Below are positions 14,299 to 26,971 of a stretch of 64,000 nucleotides of DNA, in pieces (the first letter of the stretch is position 1; each line of letters opens with the position of its first letter). The DNA comes from Erythrophleum ivorense (Eukaryota; Streptophyta; Magnoliopsida; Fabales; Fabaceae): the NCBI GenBank assembly GCA_026724425.1, contig JAIUCV010000649.1, positions 1-64,000 of the forward strand, read 5' to 3'. The notes under the pieces were generated by a model. The model was not told the DNA's origin, ran no database searches, and was given only the letters and a program-made list of their open reading frames with translations. A program made the translations under genes and the position numbers.

Positions 14299-15727
14299 TT
14301 CCCCTTTTCCCTTCCATCTTGAATTGTCTAGGTGGCTTACAAGAACCAAAGAGAGCAAGCTAAGAGCCTTAAAGGGCTATACTCTAAATTTTTATAGTTT
14401 TCTTTGTGTATAAATGTGAGAGTGACATTGTACATGTTATTTTTGTAATGTAAGGCCATGAACAAATGTAATATTATGTAGGAATGATGTATGAACCTTG
14501 ATGGTGTTAAGACAATGGAAATATGAAAATTAAACACTTGGGTGCACACTTGAATGTATATATTTTTGGGTTTGAGATGGTCAAAATAAGATGCATAGTA
14601 TTTGGGACCCTTCCTACAAGTCATAATCATGCTTTTAAACTTGCCTAAGGGGTACCAAACACCAAAGAAGACTAATTGAACTAAGTTGGTACCTCAAATA
14701 GAGCAAAAGTGACCATTTTGTGAGGCTATATCACTTTTTGCTCAAATGAGCTCTTCTTGGTCTAAGATTTGGCATGAATTTAGAGCTTATTGAAAGCTTT
14801 TTAGGAAGTTAAAGTGAAAAATTTTTAAAAGTCTACAGAATATTTGATGAATTTTTGAAATTGAAAAATTTTTCTGATTTGGTCACTGTTACTATAACTA
14901 TGGTCTAAAATGAAACTCCATCACTCATGGGGCAAATGATGTCCAATTGCCAAAAAATTTTACAGTGAGAAACTAAACCTTCTCAATGACTTGTTCCAAT
15001 TTAAAGCACCTCATTTAGATGTTTAGAGAGGTAGATATTAATTTTTGAAGTTGCTATCCAATATTTGGCATTTAGCTAGACCTATGTCACTATTTGATTA
15101 GTTTTCGAGGCTTAGACATGCCTGGACTTATCTGGAGTTATTTTTTTTCCTCTATCTAACATCTGTAGCTTTCTAGATTAGTATCATTTACATGGATTAT
15201 ATTTTTATGGAATTAATTGAATATTTTTTAAATTTATAACATTAAACTATATTAGTACCAGGGACAGCCAGACCTTTGTGGCTATTTCATTGTCAAACAT
15301 GATCCAAAAGGCTATTTTTATGTCTTGGAATTATTTGTAGTGTGAATTTGACATCTAGAGGTTTCCAAAAGGCTATGGTTCGTTTGATTTCTATTTTTCT
15401 ATATTTAGTTATTATTTTTTAAAGTTGCCCCTGAAATCTGCCACTGTACAATCGTGGAAAATAAAGAAATTTTGGGGTTTTTGACCCTTGATCCGTGGTT
15501 TGTGCCATTTTTTAAGAATGTAATGATTTCTATGTATGGAAAATAATTAGAGAATGTTGTTGATGAGTTCATAGGGTCCTGGAGATGCGAAATAAAAAAT
15601 TTATCCGCTACGCAATGTAATTAAATTCATTATTTTAATGTATTTCTTAAGATTTCTTGAATGAATTGTATATTCTCACTTGTGAGATGAGGTTCAATGT
15701 TAGAATATAATATGGTATTATAATTTT

Positions 15728-17872
15728 AATGCATGAATTTCTTTTAAAAAATTTTATGGATATTTTTGCTTAATATTTTCTATTCTTTTGTGTAGATTTT
15801 AATGGGCAAGTAAAATTAAAATGATTTAATTAGGCTTCCAGTGAAATGGATGAAGACCGGGGTCAAGAAGGTAGCCACTTACACATTCTATCCAGTCCAT
15901 CATTCATATTAGACACAAGCACCACTTGTTACTTTTCCACATCACTTGTAGCTTCATTCACTTATTCCAACACATCCACATGTTATGTTGGGCAGAATCA
16001 CATGGAATACATACATGGTCACATACCCATTTTCATTTAGCATGTAGGAAGGGTAGGCATGCATGGCTCATTCTTTCATTAACACATACATACTCCACTT
16101 CACTTACTTGAACACACTTCCATTTAGCTAGGCATTCCATCCTCTCATTCATTCATATCCACTCACATTGCTTCACTCATTTACTAGCTCACATACCCTC
16201 CATGTGGTCCACTTGTAGCAAACACATACTCACACGTGAAGGGAGGAGGCAACTTTCTTAAACACACACCATCATGCAACAACACCCTCACTCCCACGTA
16301 ACACATATGCACAACACTTAAAAGTAAGCCATAGCTCACACTAACACATATGGATATGTCCAGTCCTCTCTTCATTTACACCACACTCACTTCATCCACA
16401 CACAAGTTCGCTTCTCCTCGTAAGCAGCTCCATCTTTATACACACCACGTCAAACACTCACGAATCTAGCCTTCAAAGAAGCTACACGTAGAAGCTTATT
16501 TCTTGCATTTACTTGAAGAAACAAATGGGGAAGTACAAGAAAAGCAAATAGATGTGAAGTACATTGGAAAAAAGAAGAAGCTATGAGCAGAAGTACATGA
16601 GGAGCTAAGCAAAGAAAAGCTAAAAGTTGGATGAAGAAGAAACAACCAAAGAACGTGTAGAGGGAGTTGTAGAGCAATCACGTGGGAAGAAGTAAATGAA
16701 ACTTAAACACACACAAGCTATAGAATATGTAAAAGATGTCTAAAGAAAATAGAGCACATGAAGATAAGAAGGAGCATGTAGCAGCCACGTGGAGCTAATG
16801 TGAAGAGTGTAAGGCTATAGAACATGTGAAGGAAAGAATTAGTGCAACAAGTTCTAGCACAGTAGCAACATGAAGGAACACGTGATCATTACTTGGACAA
16901 GAGGCAGCATCAAGATGAAGAAGCAAGGAGCTGACACAGGGAAGATGCAGCAGAAATAAAGGAGAAGAGAATGAAGTAGCCTTATGCAGCATATTCAATG
17001 GTTTATCAACATGCATGAGGAACTGACGTGGATTAAGAGGAAAGAAAACAGGTACATAACATGAAGAGAACCATGTGAACAGTGCAAGGAGAAGCTCTGG
17101 CTACATGTGAAAATAAGAATTTAAAAAGCATATGGGAATGCATGTGAGGAGGATGGGGGGCAGCATGTTATGAAGGCATCATCTCATCCACACATCATCT
17201 ATCTCACGCTTGATTCTATTCTATTCATCTCATCATTAAGGGGAGCATTCAGACTATTCATCTATGCCTCTAATCATCTCATCCATCCATGATCTAGCTG
17301 AGCATGTGAAAGACTAAATGAGAACACATGCCTCTCATGGGGGAAATAAGCTCGGGCAGCACGTTAATTCAACCATCTTGAGACTCATTCCAAACACACA
17401 TTCACACCATTCCATTCGTCTATTCCACACTCTACTCCATCTACACCATAGCTCTTCCACTCCATTTCCATCTCTCATTTCCTCCATCTCCTTCCATCCA
17501 ATGAAGCTTTAATTCTCCATCTTGTGGCTAGCTAAGAGGAAGATCCTTGGTTGAAGCTTGAATCAAGAGATTAGCAAGGGAGATTTTGGCTAAGAATTCT
17601 TATTTTATTTTCTTTCTTTCTACATTTTTCCTTTTTCTTGTACATGCTTTGAGATGTATTCGATTGAGGTTGATTAGGTTATGATTAATGGCTGGTTAGA
17701 CATTGATTAGAAGATTATTTGAATGATTATTAGATTAAATTAAGTGCTGAATTTTCATTTCTCCTTAAATTTTCCATGTATTCCATCAAGGTGTTCGATT
17801 AAATGCATGAGTGAAATTATGTGCTTGATTGTTTGATTTGAGGATTCCTTGGAGTTTGATTAGTTAGTTAAA
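15728..17872 (+). repeat. Middle of the unrelated LTR; strand-asymmetric, no gene
   Basis: This is the middle piece of the split LTR at 11960-21882. From about 15850 to 16480 the plus strand is rich in pyrimidines and CA (many 'cattcattc' and 'cacac' runs). From about 16480 to 17160 it turns purine-rich ('gaagaag', 'gcaaggag'). A T/C-rich run lies at 17600-17640. The ORFs at 15846-16111 and 16184-17016 are by-products of this skew; none has a recognisable domain. Confidence 0.5.
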
Positions 17873-20800
17873 TTTAATACCATAACTTTAACACTTAACT
17901 CATGCCAATCCCATGCCTTATCTCATGTAAATTCTGTTGGAAGCAACATAATGGCATAGGGAATCATAAATCAAAATGCCTTTCTCCACAAGTAAAAATT
18001 TTCTCTTTGGAGTCCCGTGGGTCATATGGACTCATCCTTCTCATTCTCACCTTTAAACACCTAAATACTACTCATAACAAGCTCAAGAGATGGTCCATAC
18101 CTCGAGCAAAGGGAGAAAATACATAAAATACACTAGTGCAGCCTTGGATCAGTTTTCTAGATTCTATGCTTGAAATTTGAAAAATCATAACTAATTCTAA
18201 AAAAATTGAAATCAGGCAAACTATACCATTCTAAAAAGATACAGATGTATAATTCATGCTAAAAATAAATCCAGACCACAACAGAGGCTACTAGCACCAG
18301 AAACTGATGGAACAATACCAGAGGTCAACTACCATCCCTAGTACTAATCTCCAATTTCAAAAATTCATATCCCCTTCCTCAAAGATCCAATTGGGGTGAT
18401 CTTGATGGCCATAGAAATATTATCATGTCTAGTTTATTTCTGTAAAATTTCATTATTATTGGACATCATTTGGCCCATAAGTGACAGCCCAAATTTCTAA
18501 CCATATGAACAGTAGCTGTATCAGTTTAGCAGAAAAATGGCAACTTTGGAAATTAATAATTAATTCTATAGAGCTCTAAATAATCTATTCTTTGGCTTCC
18601 TAAAAATATCTAGATAAGATCTACATGTGTGCCAAGTTTCATGAGCAAATTCATCCATTTGGTTAGATCTTGACACTGGATTGTGAAATGGTCATTTTAA
18701 GGCTTTACAAAGGGTCCAAATGGTCCAAATTGAGCTCCAAGGCAACCATGACTACTTGATCACATGGGAATGCACCAAAATGACATCCTAAACTTGTCTC
18801 AAAGGTGCACAAACCCAGATTTCTCAAACTCACTTATCCACCCCATGATATACATAAGAATGCATATGTCTAGTCTTGCCATTCCATACCCAAACCATGT
18901 TATATCATACATTTTGGCATCAAATCTCATTCATACATCATACATTTAGGTAATTACATATGATCATATGATTACATAATAATTTCATCATGATATTATA
19001 TCATATGCCATGTGTATGGCTTCAAGAGAGACAAAACTAGGCATTTTAATACACTTTGATGTCAATCTCCTTCTTCTAGGCTTGGTGGCTTCCATTATCT
19101 TGCTCAATTACTCCATCTAGCATGTTAAGACATTAGAGAGGAGGGAATGAGATTCAAAGAATCCCAATAGCTCATCTCCCTTTAAATCACGCATAAAAAA
19201 TGTAAAACAAGTCTTACAAATGCATGCATGGGCATATTGACATGTGCAATCATTCAAGAGACATTTTTAACATTTGAGCAAATCATACATGGCATACAAA
19301 GGCTTGCCAAGTAAGTGGATTAGCCTCACCCATTCACTTATAGATCTTGGACTTGTCTCGCCCATTTTTTAAGAGGTTTTGGGAGTCAACCTCACTTTTA
19401 GGAGACTTTTTACTTTGTCTCGACCAATTTTAAGGATTCTTGGCTCATCCTCACCATGGCTAAGGGTTCTTGGCTTCACTACATTTAAGCAAACCAAATC
19501 AAGTATCATAAAAATAATGCATCATCATGGTACCATGGCATATGAAATCAAACTAGAATACTTTTCATGGCTTAAAGCACATATACACACATTCAAAGAT
19601 AAGCCAAGCATCCATTTATGCATGAGAGAAGGAGGAGTGAGCTACCTTGCTTGCATTTGCACACTTTTTCCTTAAGCCTTGAGTACTTTCTTTTGACCTC
19701 ACACACCCAAGAAGGTGGAGATCATTTCTCTTGCCCTAGACACATTATATGGAAGCCAATTATACTCTTGAATTAAATTCTAAGACCATATATTCACTAG
19801 AAAAGCTAGGTGACTCATAAGGCTCTTTTATGGTTCCATAATGCGCTTAATGAAGCAACCTTAGGAGTATATCATTTGGCTCCATTCTTTTCATCTATTC
19901 ATGATTCTTGACTCCATTTAAACCTCTTAGAGTCATCACACAATTAAATCAAGGAGCCTAGCTAGGTGTTACTTTTTTAAGCCATAATATAGAACCCATG
20001 ATACTATCTCACTATCCTTGGTTTCTAAAATTTTTCCAAGGCTTCTTCTCATACTTTCCCATCATTCATGATGCAAAACTAAGCTTGGAAGGAATTAAAA
20101 CACTCCCTAGGTGCATGAATCCTCCTTGGCCGAGGTTATGCTTCCATATGGCACCAATGGAGTTGTTTTAATTTCTTTGATGGGAGAAGCAAGTGGGAGG
20201 TTCTTTTGGTGTCTTAGGAATTCATATATACTCTTAGACAACTTAAATTAGTACTAGGAAGCTTCATCTTAGCCTAGGTGCAACTAAATCCCTAAATTCT
20301 ATAACTTACATTTTAAAGTTCCCTTTTCAATTTTAGTTGTATATTCTTAATCCTCACACTCCATTACCTTTGGTTCCATCAAGAACACATAAAGAAAAAC
20401 TCTCCTCCTCACTTTCTCTCTCTAGGCCGAAGCTTAAATGGCTTGGAAACATAAGATTTTGTAAGTGTTTCAAGTAAAGTCTTACCTTAAAATGAAGCTC
20501 TCTTCGTGTAAATTATTTTCCATTGATTGATTTCTTGAAAAATGTTCCTTTTTGGCTTAAGTTAAACTTGAATCTTCAAGTTCTCAAGAAAAAAAAAACC
20601 ACCATTAGAGAGCTTTTAGAGAGAGAAACAACTTTCCTAACTGGCGCAGGATAAAATAGGGCTGTTTACTTACCTAAACAGAAGTTTAAACTTCTTCTCT
20701 CTCTCCCCTCTAAATGTCACTCTATTGCTGCCCATTTTTCTGCAAATGGAAGCTTGGAGAAGGTGATGAGGTGTAATCTTACTTAAGAAGCCTCTTTTAC

Positions 20801-21376
20801 ATTTTTTTAAATGACCATTTTGCCCCTACGCGCCTATTTACTCCCTTTAGGCTTATTTTAAGTCCTTTTTGAGAACCATCTTTTCCATCATAAAATTTAG
20901 ATCCTCTAATTCATAAAATGTCTTTGGTTTTATCCAAATTGGATTTAAAACCTTCCCGAACAAACTGGTCAAAGTTCGGGTCAACTGACGTTGGAAAACG
21001 TCCACTGGGGGGCTTTAGCTGCCCCGAGGCTTCCCATAGTTTTTAAGACCTCTGAGATCCCTGAAGAACTCAAAACTTTCATTTAAAAAGCCCTCCTATG
21101 AGAATTCTAAAATTTGATCAAAATGACAAAAATGCCCTTACATTTCATTAACCTTTCGTTACATTTCGTTTCTTCATTCTAGCTCTGTTTTTCTTTTTGT
21201 CTGAGCCTGGGATTCTCATTTTTAAGAGTCTAGAATGCTTTCCAAATTTTTTGAGACGTTAACTAAGTCATTTTGGGGGACTTACTTTTGTATCCAGTGA
21301 ATTTTGTTCGTTTACGGAGAAATCGTACGTTACGTTTCTCGCATTTTTTCTCATTTTCAGAGAATCGGATATTACA
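17873..21376 (-). repeat. Solo LTR L7 (long-LTR family), TSD TTAAA
   Basis: Complete minus-strand LTR of 3504 bp. Its plus-strand start is TTTAATACCATAAC (degraded TGTAATACC) and it ends GATATTACA at 21376. The perfect duplication TTAAA flanks it (17868-17872 and 21377-21381). The order is 3'-half units, hairpin (about 19148-19166), array (about 19320-19480), and a 5' section that ends with the shared block at 20880-21060. Its 20370-20520 part is very close to 22840-22990 of L5. Confidence 0.88.
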
Positions 21377-21882
21377 TTAAATATCCTAGGGTATTAATTC
21401 AGAGGCTAATTTATCAATTAATCACTCAATTTTAAGTGTTCATCGATCTTAAAGGTAAGAATTAATGATTTAGTATGGGGTTGAGGTTTCAATTCAACGT
21501 TAACTTGTTAATTTCTTGAATCTTGAATGGTAATTCAAGATCATTTGCCATGAACACAATTAGGGGCTCTTAGACTAAAATTAATTACAATTGAATGATA
21601 AGGATAGTAGATACCAAGGGACGAATCCAAAACTAGTCACATGTCTATCATTCACTCTTTAATTCATGAATTAGGTAGTAATTAAGAGTTTTAATTCAAT
21701 TTCATTTTACTTAGTTTAATTAGATCAAAACCCCCTTAAGTTGGGTAGTTCTAAGATCCTTATACACTTAGAAAACTCAATTGAATATTGAATTCCATTT
21801 CTTAGGAAAACGATCTAGATTGCACCACTAGCTATATATTTTTCAACATAGTTTATTTTGAGGTTATGCGACACAACCATGA
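21377..21882 (+). repeat. 3' part of the unrelated LTR
   Basis: The last piece of the LTR that starts at 11960. It continues the sequence before 17873 once L7 and one TTAAA are removed. No coding potential is seen. Confidence 0.5.
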
Positions 21883-23245
21883 CATACACTCATACAAGTC
21901 AAATACAGGCTCTAAAGGATGTTGGTTTAGCCTCACCCAATTTCCTTGGGACTTTTGACTTAGTCTCACTCTTTCTTGAAACTTTTGGCTTTATCTCACC
22001 CATTCAAGCCATCTTGCATTTAAAATATGTTTTCAAGAAGCATAATGGTATCATAGCATTTCATCAAAAGTTATAAACATATCTTATGATTCAAACATAC
22101 ACACAAGCATTTAATGACAATCAAACATCCAAGACATGCATGTAAGAAACTACCTTGAAACAAGAAAACAAAATTTTCTCCCTTGGATATATCTTCCCTT
22201 GGTTTAGACACATCAAATGAGATACAATTACATCATTGGAACAAGTTCTAGCTTCACACAAACTCTATGCAAGCTTACTTCATCCTATGGCATAATTATG
22301 GTTCCATATAAGTGTATATTAAGGCAACCCCTAGAATTCATGATCTTAGTTCCATTTTCTCATTCAATCCAAGTCTTTTGACTCCATTTAAACTTATTAG
22401 AGTGATTACAAATTCAATTCAAGGAGTCAAACACCAAGTTGCTTCTTTATGCCTAAAAAGAAACCTAAACTTTCATCCTTCAAACCATGGTTTCTAAATT
22501 TAATTTAATGCTTCCATTATTGTTCTTCTATCATTTTAAGACTATTCATAGTCTAAGAATCCATTGAACAACTTCCTAACCCCTAGAAATTGCCTTTGGT
22601 TGAATATGGAACCATAAAGCTCTGACTAGCACATTCTAAAGTTTCAATCAATTCTAAACTTAGATTCTTGTTCCTTGCATCAAATAACATTTAAATATAC
22701 CAATTAGGACTAGAAAATAATATGGTTAGCCATTGAAGAATCCTAGGCTAAACCATTACACAATTAGGGTCTAAATTGCATCTTTTCATGATTCAAGGAA
22801 AACTAATGTTAGATATGAAATCCTTGCATGTTAAAACCCTTGGTTCCATCAAGAACACATGAAAAAAACTCTCCTCCTCACTTTGTCTCTCTAGGCTAAA
22901 GCTTAAATGGCTTGGAATCACAAGATTTTGTAAGTGTTTCAAGTAAAGTCTTACCTTAAAATGAAGCTCTCTTCGCGTAGATTATTTTCCACCGATTGAT
23001 TTCTTAAAGAGTTCCTTTTTGGTTTAGGTTAAACCTGAATCTTCTAGTTTTCAAGAAAAGAAAACCAACATTAGAGAGCTCTTAAAGAGAAAATTAACTT
23101 TCTTAAATGGCACAGGATGAAACGGGGCCGTTTACTTACCTAAACAAAAGCTTAAACTTCTTCTCTCTCTCTTCCCTTAATGTCATGCCATGGCTACTCT
23201 AAAATGCTGGAAATGGAAGCTTGGAGAAGCTAATGAGGTGTAATA
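21883..23245 (-). repeat. Long-LTR family copy L5, second part
   Basis: This resumes L5 at the 31-bp-type array (about 21930-22010, 'gcctcaccc...gggacttttgac') and runs through the 5' section. It lines up with L9 at 33606-33690, which is uninterrupted there, so the split is clear. It ends where L8 begins at 23246. Confidence 0.65.
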
Positions 23246-24296
23246 TGTAACTCCATAATTTCTAGCTCATTTCATGCCTTTAAATAACTCATTTCCAAGA
23301 ATCATACAAGTTCTCAAGAAAAAAGGCATTAAAATATTAATTATTTTAGCGTTGCGTCGCGTATAAAAATTCTATTGGTGTCACATGGACCATGTGAGCT
23401 CATACATTATATTATCATATTTAATTACATGAATACAACTTATTTGTATCACCAAAAGTGGCCTACAACTCGTGGAAATCAAAGGGAAGCATAAAATACA
23501 TATATACATTTTCGACCAGAATTTCTTCACTTCTATCACAAATTTTGGGAAATCATAAGTAATTGGACATTCTAGAAAGCTACACATGTCTATTATATGT
23601 TAAAAATATTTCCAGACCATAACATCCAACATAGAAGGCATGTGATATTCGAAAAGGTCTAGAGGTTTGGCTATCCACTGGTACTATCATAGGTTTTTGC
23701 AGCAAACTTAAAAAATGTCTAATTAATTTCAAAAAAATCCAATCTATATAAATGATACTAATATGGAAAGCTACAGATGTTAGTTAGAGGAAAAAAAACC
23801 ACAGACCAGCTCAGGCACACCCAGACCTTGAAACCTAATCAAACAATACCTAAGGTCAGTTGGAGCACCTAGTACTGGACAGAATTTTTAAAAATTCATA
23901 TCTTCCTCTCTAAACCCCCAAATGAGGTGTTTCTAGTTAGCATAAGTCACTAGGAATGTCTAATTTATTTTGTGGCAATTGGACATTATTTGAGCCCTGT
24001 GTGATAGATTTCATTTTTGGACCTAAGTGAATAGTGACATGACCAAAACCAGAATTTTTGCCAATTTTGAAAATTCATCAAATATTTTCTAGACCTCTAA
24101 AAATTCTATTCTTTAGCTTCCAAAAAAGATTTCAACAAGCTCTAATTGCATACCAAGTCTCAGATCGAGAGAGAGCTCATTTGGATGAAAAGTGGCATAA
24201 GGTTCCAATATGGTCAATTTTGGCTCCATATAGGATACCAAAATGTCCAAATGGATTTCCTTGGGATTTGACACCTCTTGGGCAGGTCTAAAAGCA
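23246..24296 (-). repeat. Truncated LTR L8 of a minus-strand gypsy element
   Basis: Starts TGTAACTCCATAATTTC and contains the terminal block with GGCATTAAAATATTAATT (about 23325) and 3'-half units. At 24296 it stops inside the 3' half and is joined directly to the end of a gypsy pol on the same strand. It is therefore best read as the 3' LTR of that element, with the 5' two thirds of the LTR and the polypurine tract deleted. Confidence 0.65.
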
Positions 24297-26971
24297 TAAA
24301 AAGTGCCAAATACTTCTTCCTTATATCCTCTTCCATCTCCCAAATTGTATCATCAAGAGCTATCCCCTTCCACACCACTTTCACCAAAAAAATATCCTTA
24401 CATCACAACTATTTGATCTTGTTGTCTATGATTCTCTTAGGTTCAACCACATAAGATAAATTGTCATGTAAATGCACATATTCATGATCAATGGTGTGTG
24501 AATGTTCTAGACGGTACTTTTCCAATGAGGATACATGAAACACATTATGTATCTGTGACAAATTTAATGGTAAAATAATATTATAGGCTATTAGTCCAAC
24601 CTAATCAAGAATTTGGAAAGGACTAAGATATCATGGACTAAGCTTTTTTTATTTCAAAGAGTGCCCTATGACTATCATCAGAGTAGTCTCTTTCTATTAT
24701 TTGTGTAATTATTTTACTTACTTTGGGTGGTCAACAATTTCTTCCTAATAATCTCAATCTATTGGGCAATTTGATCTACTGTATCAATGTCTAAGAGATC
24801 CCTCTCTTTGAGTTATACCTAACATAAATAAGATCTACACTTCCTCTCTCAAAGGGCCTTAAAAGATGTCATTTGAATGTTAGAATGGTAACTATTATTG
24901 CATACAAACCTAGCTAATAGTAAATACACATTCCAACCCCCTTTAAGCTCTAACATTCCAGCCCTTAACAGATCTTCAAAAGTCTAGATTGTTCTTTCTA
25001 ATTGACCATCTGACTAGGGGTGATAAGCGGTACTAATATTCAACCTAGTTCTTAAAGTCATTTTCAAAGGCCTCTAAAAATTTGATGTGAATTTAGGGTC
25101 TCTATCTGATATAATACTATTTAAAACACCATGCAATCTCACAATTTCATAGACATATAACTATACTAGCCTATCTAAAGTATAGGTAGCTCTAATCAAT
25201 AGAAAGTTAGGAAAACTTTGTCAATCTATCTGCAATTACCTAAATGGAGTCATAACCCAAGGATATCCTAGGCAACCCCATCATAAAATCTATAAATATA
25301 CTATAGTATTTACATTCAGGGATGTTTAAAGGCTATAACAACCTTGCAGGCTTCTATTGTTCTATTTTCACTTTCTAACAAACTGAGCACTTTATAACAT
25401 AATTCACTATATCCAAATTCATCGAAAGCCACCAAATTTTTTTTCTTAAAATCCTTGTACATCATGGTGTTGCCTAGGTGGATCATATATCTACTCTTAT
25501 GAGTTTTCAAAAGTATGATATCTCTTAACTACTCACCTTTAGGTATGCATATCCTTCCTTGAAACTTAACTAAATCATCCTTAGTAATATCAAATTCTAT
25601 AAGTTCATCTTGTACTATATGTTCTTTCACTTTTAAGATCACATTTTATTCTAAGCTCACTTAAAAGGAGACTTTCAGGGTGTACAGAGATGGATAGATT
25701 CATGTCCCCCAATTCCTCTATCAACTTCTATTTTCAAAGCATTATCATGGCCATATGAATAGATTTTCTACTTAAAGCATCAGCAACTCCATTCACCTTC
25801 CCTAGATGATACTTCAAAACAAAATCATAGTTTTTAAGGAACTACATCCACCTTTGCTACCTTATGTTCAACTCCTTTGGAGAAACCAGTATTTTAGCTC
25901 TTATAGTTACTAAAAATCTTAAACTTTGCACCATATAAATAATGCCTCCAAATCTTGAGGATAAAGACAACTGTAGCTAACCCTAAGTCATGTATAAGGT
26001 AATTCTCCTCGAGAGACTTAACCTACCTAGACATATAAACTACTACTCTATGCTGTTACATTAAAACACACTCTAAACCCCTTTTAGATGCATCATTATA
26101 AACAATAAAAGTCTCATTAGTGTTGGGTACCATTAAAACAAGCATAAAGATCAACCTAGCCTTGAAATCCTAAAAGGCACTCTTTCATTTATCATCCTAG
26201 ATAAAAAGGTTATTCCTTCTTAGTCAACATAGTTAATAGTGTCACCAATTGGGAAAATCCCTTGATGAACCTCCTATAATAATAATGGATATTTGTTCTT
26301 TATTGTCACTTACTTTAATTGCCTATAATCAATATAAAGTCTAAGGTTACCATTCTTCTTGTTCACAAACAATACCAGTGCATCCCACACTTTGCCTAAT
26401 AAACATTTTTTCTAACAATTCTTCAACTTGTTTCTTTGACTATATAAACTCAATAGATGCCATTCTATATCGAGCCTTAGAGATTAAAGTTATATTGAGT
26501 ACTAAATTAGTAAAGAATGTTAACTCTCTCTTTAGAGGAAGCCACTAATTTCTCTTACAAAGACTTTTGGATATTCCTTAACCATCATTAGTATATCTTC
26601 AAATCCATCCTTTACCTTGACATGCAAGGAAAAGAAAAATGAAAACCCTTGGTAACCTCAATGAAGATATCTTTTAGCTTGGGCAATAGACAAATAAGCA
26701 AGCTTAATCAATAATTGAGATTTAAGGATGTAAGTTGGTAGGGAAGCCGACTTATGATTACAATCAAGTATCCCATTGTTTGCTAACAACTAGTCCATAC
26801 TAATGATTTAATCAAGATTATGCAAAGGAATGCAAATTAAATCAATATTAGTATAACGATTATCTAACTAAGCAACACAATTTAAGCAAACTCGAGATGT
26901 TACCATAGAACCTCCTGTAAAAGTAGATAGAAACATATTAAAAGGTAAAGAGCTCATCTTTAGACACAAAC
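24297..26971 (-). pseudogene. Decayed Ty3/gypsy pol (protease to integrase)
   Basis: Minus-strand pol of the same lineage as the element at 59416-63874, full of stops and frameshifts. In coding order I see the following: protease remains (26971 to about 26700, 'NLICIPLHNLD'-like text); the RT block with 'LFVNKKNGNLRLYID' (about 26400-26340); the RNase H end with VADALSRK (about 25870-25764); the integrase zinc-finger region 'THKSRYMIHLGNTMMYKDF' (inside 25316-25510); the integrase core 'TAYHP-stop-SDGQLERTI' (about 25031-24990); and the C-terminal 'VKVVWKG...WEMEEDIRKKY' (about 24390-24300). The integrase catalytic Glu in 'QLER' is still present here, unlike in the plus-strand copy. Gag, PBS and 5' LTR are missing. 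The ORF at 25316-25510 is only a remnant. Confidence 0.8.

Larger units (their letters stand above)
12110..15722 (+). repeat. Solo LTR L6 (long-LTR family), TSD ATTTT
   Basis: Complete plus-strand LTR of 3613 bp, almost the same length as L4. It starts TGTAACGAATG and ends GGTATTATA (degraded TTACA). A perfect 5-bp duplication ATTTT flanks it (12105-12109 and 15723-15727). It holds the 5' section, the 31-bp array (13974-14150), the dyad hairpin (14280-14298) and 3'-half units (about 14750-15600). It has no coding region. Confidence 0.88.
11960..21882 (+). repeat. Unrelated solo LTR (2.8 kb net), split by L6 and L7
   Basis: This is an LTR of another family in three pieces: 11960-12109, 15723-17872 and 21377-21882. 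It starts TGATAATCATGATTTT. Its last part contains GGAAAACGATCTAGATTG near 21808, which resembles the R/U5 region of Athila/Tat-type plant gypsy LTRs; that assignment is from memory of the family and tentative. The flanks CATAA (11955-11959) and CATAC (21883-21887) look like a target duplication with one mismatch. The flanking L5 sequence is continuous once it is removed. About 2.8 kb remains after subtracting the nested L6 and L7. Confidence 0.55.

Noticed and set aside
16450..17016. Leu/Ser/Phe-rich minus-strand ORFs resembling membrane proteins
   Set aside because: Their composition follows from the purine-rich plus strand; no start context, homology or conservation is visible.
12110..21376. 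L6 and L7 as the two LTRs of one large element
   Set aside because: They are in opposite orientation and each has its own different target duplication, so they are independent solo LTRs.
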